From the NCBI GenBank assembly GCA_037975125.1, contig JAJQOW010000020.1, positions 1,722,411-1,786,410 on the forward strand: 64,000 bases of DNA. The letters run 5' to 3'. Positions 58,230-64,000 of the stretch are shown here, in pieces. Each line of letters starts with the position of its first letter. Within the stretch, counting starts at the first letter, position 1. The notes under the pieces are model-generated. The model was given only the letters and a program-made list of their open reading frames with translations. It had not been told where the DNA came from and did no database searches. The translations under genes were made by a program, and so were the position numbers. Source of the stretch: Latrodectus hesperus (taxonomy: Eukaryota > Arthropoda > Arachnida > Araneae > Theridiidae).

Positions 58230-58723
58230 CGGAGCTCCATTCAATACCTAAGCAGATGGCGATGCATTAATGACAGGCTCAGCATGGACATTGTAAACAA
58301 ACTTAAGAGTTACTCTTCACATAATGACATTCATCTACAGTGGATTCCCTCCCATGTGGACCTCCACTTCAATGACTTGGCCGATGAATTGGCTAAGGAG
58401 GGCTCTGCTGAAGCAACTGAAAATGGTGGACTACTTACGTTTAGTGAAATTTTCTTAAAGTTCAAAGCCGAAAACAGCAAGACATTACCAGGCTCATTAC
58501 TGGACATACTCGCACCCTTACATTCGTTCAGGGTCAGAAAGTGTTTCCTGTGTGCCTCAGGTGTAATTTCCACCAAGCTTCTCCGGACCATCTGCTCTCC
58601 TGTCTGGGTTTGGATAAGAGAGATCTTTTTGAAAACCCTGCGCTGGTTCGGGACTTTCTCTTGGCGAACGATCTACTGGACTGGGTCTAGATTGTACTAG
58701 ATCAAATGGAATAAGGAACAACA
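58230..58723 (+). pseudogene. 5'-truncated LINE (Jockey-like, RNase H end) inside the transposase
   Basis: Target duplications GTCATGAGG lie at 58221-58229 and 58724-58732. The insert encodes the end of a LINE polyprotein. RNase H motifs are IHLQWIPSHVDLHFNDLADE and LAKEGSAEAT. Then, after a frameshift near 58575, comes the tail with H-L-L-x-C-L-G and LVRDFLLANDLLDWV. The tail resembles the LINE at 24455-24809, so both belong to one clade. The sequence ends AAGGAACAACA without a long A tail. Confidence 0.88.
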
Positions 58724-58732
58724 GTCATGAGG

Positions 58733-59340
58733 TAACATTCAGCAGAAACGACATTTTCAACAAGCGCAATCAGCACGTTTATGTCTGACAACAATCCCAA
58801 CAGACACTCCCCTTCGTAGACACTAGTAGAAATTTTTCGTGAAATCTGGGCGGGTATCCTTGGTAGGCGTTTGATTCCTTGATTACCTTGTAGGCCGTTA
58901 CATCATGCCAGACTGACCGGCGCAACATAAGATATATACCTGGAACAAGTCCTTCCTAGTTTATTGCAGGCTGTTCCACTCCCCATCCTGAGAGACATTT
59001 GGCTTATGCACGATGGTGCCCCAAAACATTTTTTCCTCACGGTCCGTAAATATTTGAGTGTCACGATGGATCGAATGTAGCAGACCTGAGCCTTGGTCTC
59101 CTCGCTCACCGGACCTCAACACACTGGATTTTTTTTCTAGGAGCACATGAAATCTTTAGAGTAAGAGACGCCTGTGGACTCATCTGAAGCTCTCGTGGCT
59201 AGAATCGGGGTTGCCACGAACAAAATTAGCACGACACCAGGAATCTTGAAGGGGGTGCGTCAGTCTTTCTGCACCGGGGTCAACTGTGCATTGACACACA
59301 TATTCGGCATTTTGAGCATTTGCTGTGAAGCTTTTATTAA
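58733..59340 (+). pseudogene. Mariner-like transposase, 3' piece
   Basis: Directly after the duplicated target the frame resumes with VTFSRNDIFNKRNQHVYV. Later motifs are IFREIWAGILGRRLI, YLEQVLPSLLQAVPLP, IWLMHDGAPKHFFLTVRKYL (second catalytic Asp) and TGPQHTGFFF, where the family has SPDLTPLDFFLWG. This continues to ETPVDSSEALVARI and TPGILKGVRQS. Stops and shifts occur near 58887, 59080 and 59120. The family's third acidic residue is lost in the damaged TGPQHTG region. It is inactive. Confidence 0.82.
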
Positions 59341-59522
59341 ATGATTCTGAAACTTATGGTATTATTTATTCGCTTACCCAACACTGTTGTAAGTTCAGGT
59401 GGGAATTCCTCTTTTCTGCCTCTCAGAGTGAAATGCAACCCTTTGCTCCTATGTAATTATTGCCGGTCTGGATGGGAACTATCATCCTTCTTAATTTGTA
59501 AAAACAATTTAGAATCACCCTG

Positions 59523-59833
59523 TATACATATATATATAATTTGGAAGATGGCAAATTCAATTCGGACACATTAATGTATTACCTATCATACATATACCAT
59601 CGATGCAAAAAAAAAAAAATTTTTTTTTTGCTCTTAATATGCTTCCCCCCACTGTAATAATGTTAAACTTGGTGTAAATGGCTCCAAATCAGATGCTGAT
59701 TTTGTTATTTGATACCAGTAGTAGCACATTTATTACTGCATTTACTACTGTAGCATGTTACATTACTGTACATGTTACAATTACTACTGTAGCTTTGTCT
59801 TCCTCTGATCCTTGGTAATTTAAAATTAATATA
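59523..59833. other. Gap between elements
   Basis: AT-rich, with an A13-T10 snap-back tract near 59608-59630 and a TTACTACTGTAGCATGTTAC-type direct repeat near 59735-59790. No genes. Confidence 0.5.
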
Positions 59834-59835
59834 TA

Positions 59836-60290
59836 CACTCATGTCCATAAATTAAGAAAAATTCAGAATCACACAGAAATTGAATTCTAAAATAAAAATT
59901 TGTAGAATGTGTAAAAAATGAAAAAGTATCACACACATCTTGAAGAATAATATGCAAATTACAAGAAGCCACCAGATGGAGCCTATAGTACGTCACAGTG
60001 ACGATAGTGTAAAAGAGGGATATATAAGGAATTGTTGCAAAGAAGTAAAATTGTTCAGAAGCGCTTTAAAAGCTTCTCAGAGTAATAACAGCTTAGTTAT
60101 GGCACAAAGGAAGCATTTGGATGATGTTTTACGTGATGGAATTATCGGCCATCTGGAATGTGGACGTACCCAGCTGGAAGTGTCCGAGGAACTTGGAATC
60201 ATCCAGAGTGTCATATCCAGGCTTTTGGGAATGGTTCCCAGATGATGGTAAGGTGAGTAGGCGTTACAGCACAGTTATGTTCCATTCTCT
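59836..60290 (+). mobile_element. Tc1-type element, left end and transposase start only
   Basis: The end CACTCATGTCCATAAATTAA follows TA at 59834-59835. A leader with a TATATAAGG box near 60020 leads to the transposase start at 60099. Homology ends near 60270, and the following sequence is unrelated. No right end was seen, so it is a truncated copy. Confidence 0.75.
60099..60270 (+). pseudogene. Tc1-type transposase N-terminus
   Basis: Reads MAQRKHLDDVLRDGIIGHLE, then CGRTQLEVSEELGIIQSVIS and RL, a helix-turn-helix typical of Tc1 transposases from arthropods. A one-base shift near 60215 moves the frame into WFPDDGKVSRRYST. The DDE domain is missing. About 57 of a usual 330-350 codons remain. 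Confidence 0.82.
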
Positions 60291-61376
60291 CTGTGTGTTT
60301 CGCGTTCCTTATGGTTTCTGGGTGAAAATGGCAAACCCACTGGATGGCAAACTGTATAAATCATTATCACTTTCTCCCCTTGTATTTCTGAACAGAATTA
60401 AATTATGAATTTAGTAAATGCGATCAGTCTGTACAAAAATTTTGCAATTTGAATTTGTGGTTTCGTTCAGTTACAATAAATTATTAACTATATTCTTTTT
60501 AAAAATTGTTACAATATTTAGATATTTCACAATACGCAATTCCACAATAAATTACTTACTATGCAATATAAATATGTAACTAGAGTTGCACAAAATTAGA
60601 TCTCAAAAAAGTCTGTTAATGGTGAACTGAAAATTCTCTGGCGAAGATTAAAGACAGAAAATATATATTTATCAATGATTAAGAAACAAGGAATATGAAC
60701 GATTTCTTAATGTTTTGAAAGTAATTTACATAAATGTTTTGAATTCAGTACTTAAAATCTAAATATGTGTTTAAAGTAAATGTATTTTCTCATAAAATCA
60801 ATCTACGAGTACATTAGTTGATTTCTTGTACTGAATTCTTAAAAAAAGACTTGCATGAATATTTTTTTTGTTATTAATTGGAACATAAAGTCAATGTAAG
60901 CATAATAACACGGATGAACGAAAAGAAAATATAAGTTGGACTTTCTTAAAAATTTGCAAAATAAAATATTCATTAAATATCTGCTCATGCAATTATTTCT
61001 CGCTTTCCTTCAACAACATAAATTTCCTAGGACTACTAAAAATTTACCATAAAATGAAACATTTTAAGAAAATGAAGCTTAAATATTAATCCTATATTTC
61101 ATTTACATTAAATAAAATACTATTGGTTACTTTTATCAAAAATATTTTATCATAAAACTTATTTAAAAGTATTGCGTGTCTTAAATTAGAAATACTGCAA
61201 CTAGCAGGATTTTCATGATGTGACGTTAATACAAAATTATATACAAATACGTGTATAGACACAAATTGCTAGTTTGATTTTATCATTGCTAGACGTTTTT
61301 TTGTCAGAAAGTATTCAATTTTTACTCAAAGCTATACTTAAATCCACAAACATAGTATTTATAAAACTTTACTACT
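60291..61376. other. AT-rich stretch without recognisable genes
   Basis: Nothing supported beyond the trailing end of the Tc1 fragment. Confidence 0.45.
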
Positions 61377-61903
61377 TCAAAGAGGCAACGACCCAAGGAG
61401 AGACAACAATACTACCTCTTCCCAGATCCCACTTCCAAAAATTAATTAAAGTTCAGGCCAGACAGGAATGGCAATCGTACTGGGACAACGCCACAAATGC
61501 ACGTCTAGTATATAACTTCATTCCAAAGATCGGGGTGACCAAGAAATGCTGGCCCAGACAAATTACACTCTTTGCATCTGGACATGGGCCCTTCCCAAGT
61601 TACCTCTATAGATTCGGCGCCAAACAGAACGACCACTGTGCCTGCGGGGATGTTGGAAATCCCTTTCACTACGCCACCAGTTGCCCCTTGACGAGCACCT
61701 GGCATTTCAGGATTCCAAGTGAACATTTGGTAACCCAGTGGTGCAGGAATTAAATAAATGATCGTCATGCCAAAGTTAAAGTTATAGCCCTAATGAACTT
61801 CTTATTAGAAAATAGGAACTTAATAATCCCAGAGGATAAAAATGATGAGGGGAAGGAGGCATTCGATGGAGTAATGCAACCCTTAAGTGAAGATGAACTT
61901 TAA
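61377..61903 (+). pseudogene. LINE C-terminal fragment (second clade)
   Basis: One frame runs from about 61377 to TAA 61901-61903 with a single stop at 61751-61753. It reads QARQEWQSYWDNATNARLVY, NFIPKIG, ITLFASGHGPFPSYLYRF, then a zinc-binding pattern CACGDVGNPFHYATSC and STWHFRIPS. A GHGPFPxYLxRF...C.CG..GxxxHY...C block is the end of a LINE polyprotein. It differs from the tails at 24455 and 58230, so another lineage is represented. About 200 bp of 3' UTR-like sequence follow (61904-62110). The 5' part is missing. Confidence 0.75.
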
Positions 61904-62109
61904 CTCTTCCTCTGCTATACCCCTTAACGATCTGTGACGTGTGATCAGTGACTGTGCACCGAGCTTTAACATGTGACCTCAAGCAGATGTGGCTATCCTG
62001 CGGTGGAATCTTCTTTTTCTTTCCGGCAGTCTCCATCAAAACTGGTAGAATCCTTTTAGGATTAGGTACAGGGAGTTCTGCTGGTGTAAACTAAACTTTA
62101 GCATGAAGT

Positions 62110-62279
62110 TTAAAGTAGGAGGTATCTTCTTCAATAATGCTTAATAATATATTATTAAATCATTTATAATTTTCTTGTGGAATATGCTTTGTTATTAGAT
62201 TGATAACCTTTTATAAAATTATCGTTAATTGAGAAAGCATGCATTAAAAGACCATGACATTATAAAGACCATCAAGATA
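62110..62279. other. AT-rich gap between two LINE fragments
   Basis: Nothing supported. Confidence 0.4.
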
Positions 62280-62580
62280 AATCCTATAAAATTTGCAGGA
62301 CACATTTGCCGCCTAGACCCCTCCACCCTGACATACAAAATCTCGCATTACAAAACCATCAGGAAAAGCCAAGGGGTCGGCCCAAACACAGATGGTGGGA
62401 TGCGGTAGATGAGGATCTTAGCATTTTAAAAGTGAAGAACTGGAGGTCTGTCGCCAAGCAAAGGCCGGCGTGGAAAAGTGTTCTAAGGAAGGCCTTGGCC
62501 CACCCGGGCTTGTCGAGTCAATAGAACAAAGAATGCATGCATTCATTAATGGTAAAAATGGAATAAAGGCGACTGAATGA
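62280..62580 (+). pseudogene. LINE C-terminal fragment (RTE/CR1-like end)
   Basis: An early part in another frame reads IKFAGHICRLDPS. After a shift the open frame to TAG 62522-62524 reads KPRGRPKHRWWDAVDEDLSI, then KNWRSVAKQRPAWKSVL and KALAHPGLSSQ. The pattern W/F-x-GH..R.D...RGRP..RW.D....DL......W...A.DR..W is the conserved end of endonuclease-reverse transcriptase LINEs. A short 3' UTR ends near 62580 (CGACTGAATGAAAG). The body is missing. Confidence 0.8.
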
Positions 62581-64000
62581 AAGTATAATCTTACCTTTAG
62601 CTATTTTATTGTTAGATAAAAATAAAAAAATTTAACATTTGGGGTTATTTAACAGCAACATGAAATAACATTTTTCTATCTTCGAATATTAATTCCCTAA
62701 AAATGTGTATGTGCCTAAAATAGCTACTGTAAGATAAATTTAATCTGCTTATGAAAACGAAAGAATAAATTAAAAGAATTCTAATTGAGTTATTTGTTTT
62801 CAGGATACAAGCATTAATTTTAGGATAGTAAAAATTATTGATATTTTTTCGTTCTTTTTATTACAAATTTGATCAATATTTGCTCAAAACTTGATTTCAA
62901 TCTTGAATCATATTATGCACAAATTATCTTTCTTTTATTTTAAAATTTCTAAAAATAATAACAAGTAATAATTAGAGTAAATATTTTGTAAAGATATTTC
63001 AAAATATTCACAAACAAAATCGAATAAAGAAAATTTCTGCTTTCAACTAAAAATTTTTTGATTATAAAGTCGATGAAAGTAATTATATTGATTGCGTGTT
63101 GGTCCTATTTCAGGAATTCGTATACTTCCCATAAGATATTATTGTAATATCTGTAAGAGATTCAAACTCTGTTGTGTACTAATATCATCTAATTGTATGT
63201 TTAAGAAAAATATGATATTCCCGTGCATATATTCAGATGAAATCATCACGAAACATTAAAATTAAACTTTAACTTTGCAAATAAGTTGTGTTCCACTTGT
63301 GAAGACGAATATAAATCGGAAGTAAACAATTGTGTACCTTAGTAAATAGGAAACTTCAAAGTTGTTTACTATGTATCAGAGTTAGTAAATTTAAATGTTT
63401 AATTTTAACAAACTATTTAAACCCAAAATTACATTCTTTACTTTTGATGAAAGATTAAAGGTATTTCATATCTAAATGAATTTTGAACTGAAATGTTGAT
63501 TTGATTATATTTCATTTCTTCTTAATTTTAATGACGTAAATCGATGTAAATATTTCGTCTCACGAAAGTTCTCAATTATATATTGTTTAAATCTGTATTT
63601 GGGCGAAATGACCTAGATTAAAGAAATTTATCTGGTTGTAACATTAGTTCTTCCACCTTTATAAGATTTCCTTATTGTGTTATAAGATCACCGGATTGAA
63701 TGGTGTACTTAAGCATTTCTTTAAAGAGTTTCAACTTTTAGTAGTCTTTCCTTTACACTATTTTGAGTTTTTTATGTGTTATAAAACCAGAGCTCACAAT
63801 ACTCTTGTTTAAATCCTCTGATGCATTCTGAGTTAATTTTTTATTTTATTGACAACTAATTAGAAAATTGTCGTAATGGAATTTTTTTAATGGCAAGTGA
63901 TTGATATGCAGTAATGAATAATATAAGAAATAAATGTATATTAAAATGGTAATGCATCGTAAAATTTCAATTCAAAGATTATATTATGAGTTAACAATTC
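62581..64000. other. AT-rich stretch without recognisable genes
   Basis: No coding frames, element ends or repeats stand out to the end of the window. Confidence 0.5.

Larger units (their letters stand above)
57795..59522 (+). mobile_element. Mariner-like (IS630/Tc1 superfamily) element with long inverted ends, split by a LINE
   Basis: The left end 57795-57915 and right end 59522-59398 (complement) are inverted repeats of about 120 bp. Both start GGTGATTCTAAATTGTTTTT (the right one preceded by CA and next to TA) and run through CAATAATTACA.AGGA and GGCAGAAAAGAG-type blocks. The element carries a transposase on the plus strand in two pieces. A LINE of 494 bp sits between them with a perfect 9-bp target duplication. 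The left terminus has merged with a TA microsatellite. Confidence 0.82.

Noticed and set aside
58331..58591. Minus-strand frame across the LINE
   Set aside because: Antisense shadow of the RNase H-bearing plus-strand frame.
59608..59630. A13-T10 snap-back tract as a terminator
   Set aside because: Low-complexity sequence with no gene ending nearby.

Overview
The window looks like a piece of an arthropod nuclear genome, most likely a spider. This is inferred from strongly AT-rich non-coding DNA, eukaryotic gene structure, polyadenylation and splice signals, tRNA-headed SINEs, and Jockey/R1/RTE-type LINEs, BEL and Ty3 LTR elements, Tc1/mariner, P/THAP and PIF/Harbinger transposons. I had no database access, so the species call is an inference. 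Only one clearly intact protein-coding gene is present: a complete, intronless EXD2-type 3'-5' exonuclease at 5463-7166 (+). Almost everything else recognisable is a decayed or nested mobile element set in AT-rich sequence.

Layout: 1-553, the 3' end of a BEL/Pao retrotransposon with its LTR. 2975-5149, a 2.2 kb imperfect palindrome with two divergent THAP zinc-finger fragments. 5463-7166, EXD2. 7167-13500, gene-free DNA with a diverged duplication. 14111-14136, a possible tiny first coding exon. 14863-17076, a complete but dead Tc1 element with IR/DR ends and two same-family SINEs in its left end. 17541-20985, a decayed Ty3/Gypsy element with a SINE in its reverse transcriptase. 21130-21740, SINE and Tc1 fragments. 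23400-23517, a loop-free 118-bp palindrome. 24455-24809, a LINE tail. 26734-28255, SINEs. 30365-31115, a degenerate tandem repeat. 31419-33263, a P-element/THAP9-like transposon with one frameshift. 33264-33620, a GC-rich CRE-motif island with a TCTCGCGAGA dyad. 34544 and 35461, two more SINEs. 37613-39222, a very homogeneous 62-bp minisatellite of 25 copies. 39223-48200, mostly empty. 48236-48460 (-) and 53040-53330, promoter-like islands. 50972-52332, a PIF/Harbinger element with a MADF fragment and a SINE. 53782-54473, an internally deleted LINE. 54490-56150, a second dead Tc1 element. 57795-59522, a mariner-like element split by a 5'-truncated LINE with a 9-bp target duplication. 59836-62580, Tc1 and LINE remnants.

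The strongest leads are the 62-bp minisatellite whose unit folds into a multi-tier hairpin, the divergent THAP palindrome beside EXD2, the 118-bp palindrome, the reconstructable nested insertions, and the three islands carrying CRE, CCAAT or TCTCGCGAGA motifs, which are the best candidates for promoters of unseen genes. No CRISPR array, operon or bacterial-type system was seen.
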